Shown here: positions 40,248 to 40,267 of the stretch, piece after piece
How positions within the stretch are numbered: position 1 is the first letter of the stretch
How the letters are laid out: the number at the start of each line of letters is the position of its first letter
Assembly (NCBI GenBank): GCA_009786185.1
Contig: WQTS01000126.1
Location: forward strand, 1-40,267
DNA length: 40,267 nt
Source: Bacteroidota bacterium
GTDB lineage: Bacteria > Bacteroidota > Bacteroidia > Bacteroidales > WCHB1-69
Direction: 5' to 3'
Notes under the pieces: generated by a model
Databases searched by the model: none
What the model saw: only the letters and a program-made list of their open reading frames with translations
What the model was told of the DNA's origin: nothing
Program-made: the position numbers and the translations under genes

Positions 40248-40267
40248 ACCGTTTCCATTTTTCCTTC
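40241..40267 (-). CDS. 3' end of the gene upstream of murE (probably ftsI/PBP)
   Basis: The last eight codons (EGKMETVE) and TAA of a gene running in from the right edge on the minus strand. The identity is inferred only from gene order: in Bacteroidota dcw clusters a penicillin-binding protein precedes murE. The stop lies inside the repeat element. Confidence 0.35.
   Translation of the reverse strand, partial: EGKMETVE

Overview
The window is a chromosomal segment from a Bacteroidota bacterium, most likely Bacteroidales-like, although the order cannot be fixed from sequence alone. The evidence is family content: a DUF5606 protein, a DUF4369-TlpA thioredoxin, a HU/CCDC81-SPOR protein, a long NusB, a GT3 glycogen synthase fused to an alpha-glucan phosphorylase, and DNPR-type MurE. 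The base composition is AT-rich. Many genes are preceded by the Bacteroidetes -7 box TAnnTTTG, and Shine-Dalgarno sequences are almost absent.

Layout. 1-4.5 kb: the end of a class I lanthipeptide-type RiPP operon (LanB elimination domain, C39-peptidase ABC exporter, HlyD adaptor). 4.6-12.9 kb: a Na+-pumping decarboxylase beta subunit, a DUF5606 protein, an unrecognised membrane-anchored protein, MutS2, class II FBP aldolase, a Usp-like protein and an outer-membrane barrel. 13.0-15.7 kb: tRNA-Ser(GCT), lpxD, an unfused lpxC and maf. 15.9-19 kb: TlpA thioredoxin and pyrBI. 19.1-23.3 kb: the glycogen synthase/phosphorylase fusion. 23.4-28.1 kb: rpmB, HU-SPOR, kdsB, nusB, a DUF1573 lipoprotein, yajC and coaE. 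28.4-32.5 kb: B12-dependent ribonucleotide reductase and purF. 32.6-40.3 kb: a MauE/DoxX protein and a disturbed division/cell-wall (dcw) cluster on the minus strand: end of a probable ftsI, murE, mraY, a truncated murD-like gene, an inserted lipoprotein, a RAYT transposase inside a field of REP-like palindromes, and ftsW.

Two things stand out. First, the murD position holds only the C-terminal Mur-ligase domain (186 aa). Several catalytic residues are altered, yet the frame is intact and tightly coupled to mraY. Second, the segment is full of unrelated short repeat families: GTTACAAG tandems, GGGAGAAAGGAG and CTTTCTGC tracts, a CCCCTTCAAAATTTGAAGGGG element, GTAGGGGCG palindromes, CTCCGTGGTTCTCTGTG hairpins and GGGC-nnn-GCCC REPs. 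Several lie in frame inside genes and encode protein: loops in the HlyD adaptor, KdsB, the C39 domain, LanB and glycogen synthase, the KdsB C-terminal tail, and the hydrophobic cores of two signal peptides. The repeats therefore appear to be an active source of new protein sequence in this lineage.
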